Part shown: positions 50,552 through 59,771 of the stretch, piece after piece
How the letters are laid out: each line of letters starts with the position of its first letter
Position numbering within the stretch: position 1 is the first letter of the stretch
From: Oscillospiraceae bacterium
GTDB lineage: Bacteria > Bacillota > Clostridia > Oscillospirales > Ruminococcaceae
Assembly: GCA_009781425.1 (NCBI GenBank)
Contig: WQYC01000002.1
Span: forward strand, 62,001-126,000
Direction of reading: 5' to 3'
Length of the DNA: 64,000 nucleotides
Translations under genes and position numbers: made by a program
Notes under the pieces: generated by a model
Seen by the model: the letters and a program-made list of their open reading frames with translations, nothing else
What the model was told of the DNA's origin: nothing
Databases searched by the model: none

Positions 50552-51223
50552 TCACTTTAAATCCGTTTCAATAAAATAATCATAAAACGGCATTAAAAAT
50601 TCATAGCCTTTTACAAGCCTGTCCGCTAACTCACGAGAGAAAAGCTCTTTGCCATTTTTCTGTTCGTGAATCAGCGAGAAGCCTTTCTTGTTGTACCACG
50701 CGGCGGTTTTTTCGGTTGGTGCTTGCTTTGGGCGGGCGTATTCATCGCCGCTTAGAATAAATTCATCTTGCTTTTCAAGCGGCGCAATAAACTTCTCGAA
50801 CTTTTTAGGGTCGCTGTCGATTCTTGCACGGAATTTCGCCATTGTTGCCGCTTTCGCGCTGTAATAACCTAAGCCGTAGCTCCAGCCGTCGGGTGATAAT
50901 TCAAACCAGAACACAGGCGTAGATGTCCATTCCTCGGCAGGCTTTTCAATCGAAAACCATAGGTTCGCTCTGTAAGGCTCGCCGTCTCTTATGCGGCGGG
51001 CATCCTTATAAACACGCGAAAGCTTATGAATAAAGCCGCGGTCATGCTTCGCTGTTACGCGCTCGAAAACCTCGCGCCCGAGAGATTTCATGGGCGTTTG
51101 AAAATCGCGGATAAAATCCTCCTTGTGCGCTTCAAACCACGGCTTATTATTATTCAGGCGCAGATTCCACATAAAGTCTATTGTTTTTTCCGAAAAACCC
51201 GAAAAGGCAGGGATTTCTTTCAT
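50552..51223 (-). CDS. DUF2461 (TIGR02453) family protein
   Basis: 223 aa, family length. Signatures: FSEKTIDFMWNLRLNNNKPW, FEAHKEDFIRDF, LSRVYKDARRIRDGEPYRAN and ELSPDGWSYGLGYYSA. Found widely in bacteria and fungi; no established activity. ATG behind AGGAGAAG. It stands alone between the flagellin and sigma genes. Confidence 0.9.
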   Translation of the reverse strand: MKEIPAFSGFSEKTIDFMWNLRLNNNKPWFEAHKEDFIRDFQTPMKSLGREVFERVTAKHDRGFIHKLSRVYKDARRIRDGEPYRANLWFSIEKPAEEWTSTPVFWFELSPDGWSYGLGYYSAKAATMAKFRARIDSDPKKFEKFIAPLEKQDEFILSGDEYARPKQAPTEKTAAWYNKKGFSLIHEQKNGKELFSRELADRLVKGYEFLMPFYDYFIETDLK

Positions 51224-51252
51224 TTTTTACTTCTCCTTTGAAGGTAAAATAT

Positions 51253-51279
51253 AGGCACTTCTTTTTGTCAGAAGTGCCT
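51253..51279. terminator. Hairpin after the flagellin gene
   Basis: AGGCACTTC, 9-base loop, GAAGTGCCT. On the minus strand (flagellin) it is followed by ATATTTTAC, a weak T tract. Confidence 0.6.
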
Positions 51280-51288
51280 GTTTTGTTT

Positions 51289-52146
51289 TTAAGCCATGAA
51301 AGGCGGTGCCGCGCCTTGATTGAGCAGCTGCCAAACTCCCTTGGGCTCTTTGATTTTGTGAGCGAGCATAGCCATTTGCGCTTGCTGTTGAATCTTCTGT
51401 GTCGTCATTTCGATTATTTCAGCCGCCATGTCTGTATCGCTGATTCTCGACTTTGAAGCGGTGAGGTTATAAGAAGAATTTATTAAATTGTTCGCAGTGT
51501 GCTCGAGCCTGTTCTGCGTCGCGCCGAGGTATGCTCTCTGCTCGGAAACCATGCCGATTGCCCGCCCCATTTCGCTGATAGCCTTCAGCGCACCGTCAGC
51601 AGTCGTGACGTCAACCGAGGAAATTTTAAGTCCGCTTGTAGTCATAGCTTCTATGCTTACATCGAGCCGTTGCTCTGCGGCATCATCTGCACCGATTTGC
51701 ATAGTTATGCCGCCATTTTTCTCCGAAAGCGAGCCGTCAAGCAGATTGATTTTATTAAAGTTTGTCGAATTCGCAACTCTGTTTATTTCAGACTTTATTT
51801 GGTCTATTTCCTGTTGAATAAACCCGCGCTGTGTATCGTTGAGAGTTCCGTTCGCCGCTTGAAGCGAGAGCATTTCCATACGCCCGAGCATGGTTTGAGT
51901 TCCGCCGAGCGCACCCTCCGCAGTGCGAATAAGGCTCATGCCGTCAGAAACATTGCGAATCGCCTGCCCTGTTCCACCTATTTGCGAGGTCATCTTCATT
52001 GCAATCGCAAGCCCTGCCGCGTCGTTGGCGGCACGGTTAATCCGCGAGCCGGAGGCAAGCTTATCGGACGTTTTCCAAAGCTTATTCGAGCTTGTGCTCA
52101 GCTTATTCGCCAAGCCCATTGTATTTAATTGATTTCTAACTGTCAT
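51289..52146 (-). CDS. Flagellin
   Basis: 285 aa from ATG 52146 behind GGAGGT; an in-frame TTG 15 bases upstream precedes that site. Conserved N-terminal D0/D1: LNTMGLANKLSTSSNKLWKT, ASGSRINRAANDAAGLAIAM, RNVSDGMSLIRTAEGALG; a short variable centre; conserved C-terminal D1/D0: AYLGATQNRLEHTANNLINS, SRISDTDMAAEI. The C-terminal D0 ends KGVWQLLNQGAAPPFMA rather than the usual hydrophobic VLQLL end, as in some Clostridia. No other flagellar genes nearby. Transcribed from a housekeeping-type promoter (52182-52210), not a sigma-D/sigma-28 one. Confidence 0.93.
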   Translation of the reverse strand: MTVRNQLNTMGLANKLSTSSNKLWKTSDKLASGSRINRAANDAAGLAIAMKMTSQIGGTGQAIRNVSDGMSLIRTAEGALGGTQTMLGRMEMLSLQAANGTLNDTQRGFIQQEIDQIKSEINRVANSTNFNKINLLDGSLSEKNGGITMQIGADDAAEQRLDVSIEAMTTSGLKISSVDVTTADGALKAISEMGRAIGMVSEQRAYLGATQNRLEHTANNLINSSYNLTASKSRISDTDMAAEIIEMTTQKIQQQAQMAMLAHKIKEPKGVWQLLNQGAAPPFMA

Positions 52147-52181
52147 GGCAATTACCTCCAATCGTCAGCTTATACAAATAT

Positions 52182-52210
52182 AGTATAACATATTATATTG
52201 CATTTGTCAA
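52182..52210 (-). promoter_or_regulatory. Promoter of the flagellin gene
   Basis: Minus strand: TTGACA (52210-52205), 17 bases, TATACT (52187-52182). Consensus housekeeping form. Confidence 0.75.
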
Positions 52211-52225
52211 TACTTGTTAATACAT

Positions 52226-52254
52226 TTGACAAACTGAAATAAAAAAGATATAAT
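52226..52254 (+). promoter_or_regulatory. Promoter of the Na/Pi cotransporter gene
   Basis: TTGACA (52226-52231), 17 bases, TATAAT (52249-52254), perfect consensus. Confidence 0.85.
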
Positions 52255-52297
52255 TATCAAAAGAGTATAAAAAAGAGAAAAAGGATTTTTCATACAT

Positions 52298-53950
52298 ATG
52301 AATTACGCGGGAATTATAATAAGTTTTTTAGGGAGCTTAGGGCTTTTTCTGTTCGGAATGACCGTAATGTCCTCGTCACTGCAAAAGAGTGCAGGCTCAA
52401 AGATGAAACAGCTACTCGGAAGAATGTCGAAAAGCAGGTTCAGAGGCGTTCTGTTCGGTGCGGGAGTTACTGCGATTATACAAAGCTCGACAGCGACTAC
52501 GGTTATGGCGGTAGGCTTCGTGAACGCGGGAATCATCAGCCTTACGCAAATCGTCGGAATAATAATGGGTGCGAACATCGGAAGCACTACGACAAGCTGG
52601 TTAGTTTCGAGCGTTGAGTGGATGAGCTTTTTGAAGCCTGTTTACTTAGGCTCGGCTTTCGCGGCAGTCGGAGCATTTATTCTGCTGTTTTCAAAGAAGC
52701 GCAACGTCAAAAGCATAGGCGAGGTGCTTGCGGGCTTCGGCGTGCTGTTCATCGGACTTTCGCAAATGCCCGACGCTGTTAAGCCGCTGACAGACTTAGA
52801 TGTTGTGCAAAACGCATTTGTCACGTTCGGGAATAATCCGCTTTTAGCCATGCTCGTGGGCATTGTCGTCACGGCAATAATTCAAAGCAGCACGGCTTCA
52901 ATCGGGATTTTGCAGTCGATGGCAGTCACAGGCATGATTCCGTGGAGCGCGGCTGTTTTTATCGTGCTGGGACAGAACGTCGGCACCTGCTTTACAACCA
53001 TGCTCACAAGTATCGGCGCGAACAGAAACACCCGCGCCGCATCGTATGTGCATTTTGTCTACAACGCAATCGGCGCAGTCGTGTTCAGTATAATCGCGTT
53101 TATATTTTTCACGTTTATTAATCCTGAATTCGGCACGGAAGCCGCGTCCGCCACAAACATAAGTTTTATTCACACGGGCTATAATATTTTATTACTGCTG
53201 CTTTTATTTCCGCTCGGTGCGGTAATAATGCGGCTCGCCGTGAAAATGGCAGGAAGAGAAAAGGAAGAAGCAACGAACAAGCGTGGATTAACCGAGCTCG
53301 ACGACAGCATACTCGAAACGCCTGAATACGCGCTCAAAAACAGCTTAGAAGCAGTGAAAAAGCTGACTGACGAGCTCGGCGTGCAGGTAACAGACGCCGC
53401 CGCCGCCATGAAGCTGACAGACGAAAGAAAAGCTGATTTCTGGAAGAAAATCGCCGATACCGATAAATTAAATTCAATGATAAAAACGTTTTTAACCAAG
53501 CTTCACAACGAAAAGCTAAGCGACTCCGAGCACGTTTTAGTCGTTGTATTATTACAGAATTTAACAAGCCTGCAAAGAATCAGCAATCACGTAAAAGGGA
53601 TAATTAAACAAAGAGATGATTTAAAAAGTGCGAATCTGCCCTTCACCGAAGAAGACGAAGCAATGCTTCTTGATACAGCCGAGAAGATGTCTTCGTGCTA
53701 TGGTTTTGCTGTCGGAGCGTTTCATGAGCAGGGGGCTTACGGGACAGGCGATTCCGAAGCCGCGGCAGAGAAAGCCGACGAAGTAATGAAAATACGCGAG
53801 AGCTACAAAAGCGGGCATATTTCCCGCGTTTCAGGCGGCGCGAATATACAAACAGACACGATTTTAATGGAAATAGTTCGGCATATGTCGCGTATTGTAT
53901 ATCACGCAAGGAGCATTGCCGAGTCTGCGCACGGCGAAGAAACACATTAA
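52298..53950 (+). CDS. Na+/phosphate cotransporter with C-terminal PhoU-like domain
   Basis: 550 aa. Two NptA-type repeats: LFLFGMTVMSSSLQKSAGSK, then GVTAIIQSSTATTVMAVGFV in the first and GIVVTAIIQSSTASIGILQS in the second (the QSST motifs of the family). About eight membrane helices up to residue about 315. Residues about 335-550 are a helical PhoU-like domain (LDDSILETPEYALKNSLEAV). Imports phosphate with sodium. A separate phoU is at 20605. Confidence 0.93.
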   Translation: MNYAGIIISFLGSLGLFLFGMTVMSSSLQKSAGSKMKQLLGRMSKSRFRGVLFGAGVTAIIQSSTATTVMAVGFVNAGIISLTQIVGIIMGANIGSTTTSWLVSSVEWMSFLKPVYLGSAFAAVGAFILLFSKKRNVKSIGEVLAGFGVLFIGLSQMPDAVKPLTDLDVVQNAFVTFGNNPLLAMLVGIVVTAIIQSSTASIGILQSMAVTGMIPWSAAVFIVLGQNVGTCFTTMLTSIGANRNTRAASYVHFVYNAIGAVVFSIIAFIFFTFINPEFGTEAASATNISFIHTGYNILLLLLLFPLGAVIMRLAVKMAGREKEEATNKRGLTELDDSILETPEYALKNSLEAVKKLTDELGVQVTDAAAAMKLTDERKADFWKKIADTDKLNSMIKTFLTKLHNEKLSDSEHVLVVVLLQNLTSLQRISNHVKGIIKQRDDLKSANLPFTEEDEAMLLDTAEKMSSCYGFAVGAFHEQGAYGTGDSEAAAEKADEVMKIRESYKSGHISRVSGGANIQTDTILMEIVRHMSRIVYHARSIAESAHGEETH

Positions 53951-53954
53951 AGAA

Positions 53955-53980
53955 AAAGGGGCTTTTAAAAAAGCCCCTTT
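53955..53980. terminator. Terminator between the Na/Pi transporter and siaC-like gene
   Basis: AAAGGGGCTTTT, AAAA, AAGCCCCTTT; usable on both strands. Confidence 0.85.
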
Positions 53981-53987
53981 GATAATT

Positions 53988-54362
53988 TTAATTAATTACT
54001 ATATTGAATGTAAGATTACTCATGTCCTCTTGAAAATCCTCACCGCATTCTATTATAATATCGTTGTCCTGCGTCGTTATCCAGTTGACTGTGATTTTAT
54101 TACCTTTCGCGGCGCAGTCGTCCATGTGCATCAGCATATTATACAGAAGCTTTGCTGTCGAGCTGTTGAAATACAGCATTTCGCAATCGAAAACAAATCC
54201 GTCGAGCTCCGTGTAATCGTTTAACCAGTCATTGACTTCCTTGAAGAATTCAATTACGTTTTCGTGATAGCTTTCGCCTTTAATATTAATGTATTTTTTA
54301 CCCTCGTCAACTAATACGTAAGGCGTTGAGCCTGTTTTTTCTTTCTCGAAATAAAATGTCAT
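53988..54362 (-). CDS. siaC: SiaC-like regulatory phosphoprotein (DUF1987)
   Basis: 124 aa, family length. Start GSTPYVLVDEGKKYINIKGE (the STPxV..D......G.S family start), then VNDWLNDYTELDGFVFDCEM and LYFNSSTAKLLYNMLMHM, where the SST threonine corresponds to the phospho-site switched by SiaB and SiaA in Pseudomonas. STAS-like fold expected. Last gene of the operon, 11 bases after the siaB-like gene. In Pseudomonas, unphosphorylated SiaC activates the diguanylate cyclase SiaD; no such cyclase is here. Confidence 0.85.
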   Translation of the reverse strand: MTFYFEKEKTGSTPYVLVDEGKKYINIKGESYHENVIEFFKEVNDWLNDYTELDGFVFDCEMLYFNSSTAKLLYNMLMHMDDCAAKGNKITVNWITTQDNDIIIECGEDFQEDMSNLTFNIVIN

Positions 54363-54373
54363 TTTTCTTCCTC

Positions 54374-54922
54374 CTATCCTATTTTAACACACATGGTAAA
54401 AAATGTTAATCCTTCACCATATGGTATGAACTCGTATTCAATCGGCGCGCTTGCCCTCTTGGCGATTTCGATTAACCCGATTCCCGCGCCCTTGCTTTCG
54501 GGGTTTAGATTCTCGCTTCGCAGCTGTTCTTTATAATATTTCCGCAGCTCCTGCTTATCCATTGAGTTTAAGTGGTCAATGCGGCTTCTGACAAGCTCCG
54601 CGTTTTCAGTTTTCATCACGTTGCCGCTCTGCGCTATATACACCTTGTCCTTTGAAGCTAAGATAAACGCACCCTTGGGGACTCCGCGGTGCTCGTCAAC
54701 ATCTACCTTTTCTGCCGAGTACATCAGCATATTATTCATCTGCTCAATGAATACTGAGAAAACCGACTGCGACGCTGTCAGCGTCATATGCTCGAACTCC
54801 ATATGTCTGCGGAGCGCGACGCCTAAGCCTTCGATTCCGTCCGCCCAAAGCGCACCGCTGTAAATAATATCGACATCATATTTCTTTGTAGAGTTGTAAT
54901 ATTCTAACATATTAGGTATCAT
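54374..54922 (-). CDS. siaB: SiaB-like protein kinase (DUF6272)
   Basis: 182 aa. MLMYSAEKVDVDEHRGVPKG and FILASKDKVYIAQSGNVM are typical of SiaB-family GHKL-like kinases; SKGAGIGLIEIAKRASAPIEY is the ATP-lid region. It phosphorylates the SiaC threonine in the known system. ATG with GGAGA upstream, 33 bases after the phosphatase gene. Confidence 0.85.
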   Translation of the reverse strand: MIPNMLEYYNSTKKYDVDIIYSGALWADGIEGLGVALRRHMEFEHMTLTASQSVFSVFIEQMNNMLMYSAEKVDVDEHRGVPKGAFILASKDKVYIAQSGNVMKTENAELVRSRIDHLNSMDKQELRKYYKEQLRSENLNPESKGAGIGLIEIAKRASAPIEYEFIPYGEGLTFFTMCVKIG

Positions 54923-54955
54923 TTTTATGTCTCCTTTTTTATCCGCAGTTAGCTG

Positions 54956-56833
54956 TTAAGGCTTGAAGCTTATCAGCTGGAAGTCGTCTCTCCTGATTTG
55001 CTCGCCGCGGTAATGCTCAAACTCTTCCCACACCGCTCTTGATATATCCGTCTGCGATTTACCGTGATTTTCAAGGATTAAATGCTTGAAGCGGTTATAG
55101 CCGAACGGTATGTTGGTGTGACCCCCGATTTGGTCAAACAGTCCGTCAGACGCGACATAAAACTTATTATCGGGGTTCGCAGGGATTTTTATAGTTTCGA
55201 TTTCTTCTTTTCCCTTTAGCTTACCCTCCCCTATGAAAATCCGCTGTCCTTTGATTTGCTGAACCGCGCTGCCGTCGCAGACAAAAACGCGGGTGTTTCC
55301 TGAGGAAATAGTAACCTCTCCGGTTTTTTTAGATACAAACAAAACCGCAATGTCGCAGCCGTCGTGTATATCCTCAATCTTGCCGCTTTCGTGAACCACC
55401 TGCAAAAGATTGACGATTCTCCTTTCAAGCCGCCAAATTATATCGGCGGTATCCTTGTAGTTTTCCTGCTTCACCACCGCTTCCAACGCCGAAACGACAA
55501 GCATGGTGAGGAACGCGCCGGGCGTCCCATGACCTGTGCAATCGCAGACACAAAGGACGGTTCCCTCGTCAAACTGCTTAGTCCAGTATATGTCGCCGCC
55601 TACTATGTCACGCGGATTCCAAATAACCGAGTGGTCTGAAAATGCATCAGCGAGCAGTTCTCGCTTCGGGAGCAGGCTCTCTTGAATTTTGCTTGCGTAA
55701 ATTATTCCCGAAATGAGCGTGTCCTTTGCTTCCTCCGCTTCCGCTGTTTTTTCCTCAGCGACGTTAATCATGTCCTTCAGCTTCCCCACCATATCACGCA
55801 GAGAATCCGCCAATACACCGACCTCGTCTGTACTCTTTATGTCGAGCGGTGCTTCTAAATTCCCGTGCGATATTATATCAGCATAACGAATAGTAGTACT
55901 GAGAGCAGTGGTAACACCCCGCACAGCCACTAATATAATCAAAACTAAAAGCAGAACGATAAAAGCCACGAGCGACGCAGTCATGCGCGCTAAATTGTTA
56001 GTAGTTTCGTAAAACTCGCTCACAGGGCAAATCACAATTGCGTACCAATCCGTGAAGCGACTTTTTTCTGCAAACGCGCGGAACTGCGTCCCGTCCCACT
56101 CGGTTTCAAACGTGATATGCTGTTCCGTTGCAGACAAAAGAGTATTCAGCGCTTCAGCAGAAAAATCATGACCTATTAAGTCTTCGTCCCTGTGCGCGAT
56201 AATCGTTCCGTCGCTTGTCGCAATCATCGCATAACCGTGGTCACCAATCAGATGAACAGGGATTACATAGCGGGAATTAAGCTCCTCAAGGCGAATCGCG
56301 GTCATCGCCACGCCGATTATATCGCCGCTGTCTTCATCATATACGGGAATGGAAACGAAGGTCGCGAGCCGTCCTGTCTGGCGGCTTTCCTCAACCTCTG
56401 AAATATAAAATTCCCCTCTCATGCTCGCCTGAAAATAATCGCGGTCGCCTCTCTCCTGCCCTGCGCTCCCCGACGTGCTCCCCATAATAACACCGTCAGT
56501 GTTCAAAACTATAATGCTGTTATAGATTCCGTGCTGTTCTACGAGTGCGATTATATAACCCTCAACAGCCTCGCGGTAGGTTTCGTCGCCTTTCAAAAGC
56601 CGGCTGACAGTCGGCGCGACGGAAAGCGCGGATAAGTCTAACTGCGCCTTTGATATAACCACATCTATATATTCACGCAGGTTGCCCGCGGAACGCTGTC
56701 CGTCCTCCATAAAAGCTTCAATCACTATATCAGAAGCTAAGTTAAAGCTTATAACCCCCATCAGCAAGCCGCCTAAGATAATAGCGCACAAAATAGGCAC
56801 TAACAGCTTCATGCGGATTGTTTTCATTTTCAT
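54956..56833 (-). CDS. siaA: SiaA-like membrane sensor phosphatase: dCACHE-HAMP-PP2C/SpoIIE
   Basis: 625 aa. Membrane helices at about 10-32 and 285-308 enclose a dCACHE ligand domain (ISEVEESRQTGRLATFVSIP, DHGYAMIATSDGTIIAHRDE). A HAMP linker (about 310-360) leads to a SpoIIE-type phosphatase (about 380-625) with ESLLPKRELL, NPRDIVGGDIYW (metal Asp), VCDCTGHGTPGAFLTMLV and VASDGLFDQIGG. It would dephosphorylate SiaC when its ligand binds. Start ATG 6 bases after the hybrid kinase stop. Confidence 0.92.
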   Translation of the reverse strand: MKMKTIRMKLLVPILCAIILGGLLMGVISFNLASDIVIEAFMEDGQRSAGNLREYIDVVISKAQLDLSALSVAPTVSRLLKGDETYREAVEGYIIALVEQHGIYNSIIVLNTDGVIMGSTSGSAGQERGDRDYFQASMRGEFYISEVEESRQTGRLATFVSIPVYDEDSGDIIGVAMTAIRLEELNSRYVIPVHLIGDHGYAMIATSDGTIIAHRDEDLIGHDFSAEALNTLLSATEQHITFETEWDGTQFRAFAEKSRFTDWYAIVICPVSEFYETTNNLARMTASLVAFIVLLLVLIILVAVRGVTTALSTTIRYADIISHGNLEAPLDIKSTDEVGVLADSLRDMVGKLKDMINVAEEKTAEAEEAKDTLISGIIYASKIQESLLPKRELLADAFSDHSVIWNPRDIVGGDIYWTKQFDEGTVLCVCDCTGHGTPGAFLTMLVVSALEAVVKQENYKDTADIIWRLERRIVNLLQVVHESGKIEDIHDGCDIAVLFVSKKTGEVTISSGNTRVFVCDGSAVQQIKGQRIFIGEGKLKGKEEIETIKIPANPDNKFYVASDGLFDQIGGHTNIPFGYNRFKHLILENHGKSQTDISRAVWEEFEHYRGEQIRRDDFQLISFKP

Positions 56834-56838
56834 GCTTT

Positions 56839-58830
56839 TTACTCCGTTTCGTTTTCTATTTCTGTTTCTATTTCATAAAGTGTTTTCAGTGCGGCTTCCA
56901 TATCATATTCGCCGAGCTGTGTCATAAATAACTCGCATTTTTCACCAATTGCGCCGAGAGTTATGCGTATGCTCTCAATCTGCTCCATATTGAGAGCGGC
57001 GTATCTTTCAAGCAGCGGCTTAATTTCGTTTATAATCTTAAACGCGTTTTCTTTATTCAATGATATGCTCGTAATTAACTGCTCCTCGGGCGGAAGCTTC
57101 ATAGCGGAAATTGCTTTAATAACTAAATTAAGCTCCTCGCGGCAGTCGTTAAGCATTTCAGCGGTATAATCGCCCGCTGTACCCGAAACAAAGGCGCGCT
57201 CGATTTTATTCAACATTTCCGGTAGTCTCACTGCGCCTGCTGTTGCGGAAACGCCCTTCATCTGATGTACGATTCCGTAAGCGGTGAAATAATTTTCTTC
57301 GGCGATTGCCTTTTCAAGCTTCTCAAGCATAATCGGCTGTTCCTTTAAATAGCGATGCAAAAGCTTGTTATATATCTTCTCGTTTTCGCTGACGTAAGAA
57401 AGCCCCGCTGTTCTGCAGATGATTGCAGCTTCTGCCGATTTATTCGGAATTACGGCATTGCCGCCTATAGACACAGGCTCTAAGTACTTTGAAAGGCACA
57501 TCCACAGCTCACGCGGTCTGAAGGGCTTCGCGATATAATCGGTCATGCCTGCTTTCAGGCATTGCTCCCGCGCTTCCTTCATCGCGTTCGCAGTCACGGC
57601 GATAATCGGCGTTTTCACGCCCATGGCGATTAATTCCCGCGTCGCCTGTATACCGTCCATAATCGGCATATGAATATCCATGAAGATTATATCAAACGGG
57701 TTATTTTCAACGACAGCGGCGGCAACAATTTCAACAGCGATTCTACCGTTGACGGCGGAAACAACCGTAAAGCCTAACTTTTCTAAGTTTTCTGCCGCTA
57801 CCATCAGGTTAGTTTCATTATCCTCGCAAAGCAGGGCTCTGCCTGCGAAGGTCGGTCTTCCGACGCTCGGATTGACCTGCGATAATTCCTCAAGCGGAAC
57901 ACATTTTTCGCTCGATAATTCAAAGGCGACAGAGAAGAAAAATCTGCTCCCTTCGCCCTGAACGCTCTCCACATTCACCTCACCGTACATAGCTTCAATT
58001 ATTGTTTTTGCGATGGATAAGCCGAGCCCCGTCCCGCCGAAATGCCGCGTAGTGCTTTCATCAGCCTGCTTAAAAGGGTCGAAAATATTTTCGCACTGCT
58101 CCTTGGTCAAGCCGATTCCCGTGTCAGTCACCGCGAAATCTATCATAACGCCCGAGCCGAAATAATTCTCGGAACGCTTCGCTTCTAACGTAACTGTCCC
58201 GCCGTCCGTGAATTTCACGGCGTTGGAGAGGAAATTCAGCAACGCCTGACGCAGTCTTGTCGGGTCGCCGATAATTTTATAATCAAGCTTTGTTTCGTTT
58301 ATAAATTGCATTGAAATGCTTTTTTCTTCAGCCTTATGCATGATTACAGTGCGACATTCCGAAAGCACCTCACGCAGGTCAAAGGATACGCTTTCGAGCG
58401 TCAGCGCACCCGCGTCAATTTTAGATATATCCAAAACATCGTCTATAATTGCGAGCAAGCCGTCGGCATTTTTCTTTATATTTGCCAAGTATCCGCGTTG
58501 TTTTTCCGTTAAAGCTTCATCGTCAAGCGCAAGGTCAGTCAGCCCTATTACGCCGTTCATGGGAGTGCGTATTTCATGGCTCATATTCGCTAAAAAGAAA
58601 GCTCTCGCTTCTGCCGCCGCCTCCGCCTGCTCCTTTGCGGTCATGTTGAGATGAGCCGCTTTGTCGGAGCTTTTGGTTATTCGGCGCATTTGCTTGAGCA
58701 GTCTGGCGTATTCTTTAGTAAGCACCGCAAATTCTTTTTTATCTAAAGCGGCTTTATCCCCCGCTGCAGCAAGGATTGCGGTAGCTTCGTTTAATATGCG
58801 CTGTTCTCTTTCAAATAAATCAAAGTTCAA
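56839..58830 (-). CDS. Soluble hybrid histidine kinase: coiled coil-HisKA-HATPase-REC-HPt
   Basis: 663 aa, no membrane segment. N-terminal coiled coil (about 1-75), HisKA ([20 protein letters not shown], about 85), HATPase ([34 protein letters not shown]), receiver ([24 protein letters not shown], about 335-455) and HPt ([20 protein letters not shown], about 525). The receiver resembles BarA/GacS-type kinases. It lies between a single-domain response regulator and the sia genes in one operon, so it probably works on the same pathway. Confidence 0.93.
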   Translation of the reverse strand: MNFDLFEREQRILNEATAILAAAGDKAALDKKEFAVLTKEYARLLKQMRRITKSSDKAAHLNMTAKEQAEAAAEARAFFLANMSHEIRTPMNGVIGLTDLALDDEALTEKQRGYLANIKKNADGLLAIIDDVLDISKIDAGALTLESVSFDLREVLSECRTVIMHKAEEKSISMQFINETKLDYKIIGDPTRLRQALLNFLSNAVKFTDGGTVTLEAKRSENYFGSGVMIDFAVTDTGIGLTKEQCENIFDPFKQADESTTRHFGGTGLGLSIAKTIIEAMYGEVNVESVQGEGSRFFFSVAFELSSEKCVPLEELSQVNPSVGRPTFAGRALLCEDNETNLMVAAENLEKLGFTVVSAVNGRIAVEIVAAAVVENNPFDIIFMDIHMPIMDGIQATRELIAMGVKTPIIAVTANAMKEAREQCLKAGMTDYIAKPFRPRELWMCLSKYLEPVSIGGNAVIPNKSAEAAIICRTAGLSYVSENEKIYNKLLHRYLKEQPIMLEKLEKAIAEENYFTAYGIVHQMKGVSATAGAVRLPEMLNKIERAFVSGTAGDYTAEMLNDCREELNLVIKAISAMKLPPEEQLITSISLNKENAFKIINEIKPLLERYAALNMEQIESIRITLGAIGEKCELFMTQLGEYDMEAALKTLYEIETEIENETE

Positions 58831-58858
58831 GGCTGTTCACCTGCTGTCTGTTTTAATT

Positions 58859-59239
58859 TTATTCACGGATAATATGCTTCTCTAATTTTTCGCGCAGTAT
58901 GTCGGCTCTGAGCGGTTTAAGCACATAATCGCAGGCACCGAGAGACATAGCCTCGTTCACGCGTTCGGGTAATCCCGTAGCCGACAGGAATATAATCGGC
59001 GTTTCTCTGTGAGCTTCAATTTTTCGGATAATCGGAATAAGCTCAAACCCGTTTATATCAGGCATACTGTAGTCAAGCAGAATCAAATCGGGCATATTAT
59101 TTTGCAAAAACTTTTCAACCGCAGTCGCTTTTGACAGAGTGAACACCTCATAATCGTCGCCGAGTGCCGCTGAAACCGCTTCAAGCATAAAAGTAGAGTC
59201 ATCAACGCATAAAACCTGCGGCTTATTATTCTCGCTCAT
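58859..59239 (-). CDS. Single-domain response regulator
   Basis: 126 aa. A receiver with VLCVDDSTFMLEA, LILLDYSMPDINGFEL (phospho-Asp), PIIFLSATG and KPLRADIL. No output domain. Expected to take phosphate from the HPt of the neighbouring hybrid kinase and pass it on or act by binding. First gene of the sia operon. Confidence 0.93.
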   Translation of the reverse strand: MSENNKPQVLCVDDSTFMLEAVSAALGDDYEVFTLSKATAVEKFLQNNMPDLILLDYSMPDINGFELIPIIRKIEAHRETPIIFLSATGLPERVNEAMSLGACDYVLKPLRADILREKLEKHIIRE

Positions 59240-59285
59240 CTCGCCTTTTCCCTTCTATGGCTAATTTTACAAATACAGATTATTA

Positions 59286-59327
59286 TACCATACAATGCGT
59301 ACCATATTAGTACCATTTATGTGCCAT
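59286..59327. promoter_or_regulatory. Array of TACCAT/GCCAT direct repeats
   Basis: TACCAT at 59286, 59300 and 59311 and GCCAT at 59323 are spaced 14, 11 and 12 bases apart, roughly one helical turn. They lie between the divergent sia operon and the gene at 59389; the first overlaps ATTATACCAT, which on the minus strand reads as a -10-like TATAAT preceded by ATGG. Confidence 0.45.
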
Positions 59328-59356
59328 TTGACATTTGGAATTTTAATTGCTATAAT
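59328..59356 (+). promoter_or_regulatory. Promoter of the gene at 59389
   Basis: TTGACA (59328-59333), 17 bases, TATAAT (59351-59356), perfect consensus. Confidence 0.85.
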
Positions 59357-59388
59357 GTTAATATACTAACAAAACCGTGAGGTCACAA

Positions 59389-59727
59389 ATGAAAAAAGAC
59401 GATTTTGAGGCAAGCTCGGGCGGCGCAAAGGATATAACCCGCGGGACGATAGGAGTGCGCGACGGCGAGTGCTACTTCGTGCCCTTAGAGCCGTATGAGT
59501 ATATTCCGTATAAAGAATCATCGGCGTTCATAAGAATAAAGTGCAAATCGCTTTGCCAAGGAAGCCTGCTCCGATTCTGCGCTTGCTATAATACAGAGGA
59601 ATGTGTCGGGCACTGGCATTTAGTGGAAAAAATAGCGACAGGCGAATGGATTCCCTGCAATAAAGCGCAGTTCAATCATTCCGGCCGGCAAAAGTGGATT
59701 CACGGGTTTTACCCGAGTAAAAAATAA
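59389..59727 (+). CDS. Small Cys-rich cytoplasmic protein, unknown function
   Basis: 112 aa from ATG 59389 with GTGAGGT 6 bases upstream. Residues about 15-55 are beta-rich (GTIGVRDGECYFVPLEPYEY); six Cys are present, four of them in SLCQGSLLRFCACYNTEEC, which with following His residues (VGHWHLVEK) could bind zinc or iron. No signal peptide or membrane helix. No family recognised. A perfect promoter and a strong terminator show that it is a real single-gene unit. Confidence 0.72.
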   Translation: MKKDDFEASSGGAKDITRGTIGVRDGECYFVPLEPYEYIPYKESSAFIRIKCKSLCQGSLLRFCACYNTEECVGHWHLVEKIATGEWIPCNKAQFNHSGRQKWIHGFYPSKK

Positions 59728-59736
59728 ACAACTAAA

Positions 59737-59765
59737 AAGCCCGCTGTTTAAAAACAGCGGGCTTT
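59737..59765. terminator. Terminator shared with the giant surface protein gene
   Basis: AAGCCCGCTGTTT, AA, AAACAGCGGGCTT; long perfect stem with A and T tracts on either side. Confidence 0.9.
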
Positions 59766-59771
59766 CTTGTC

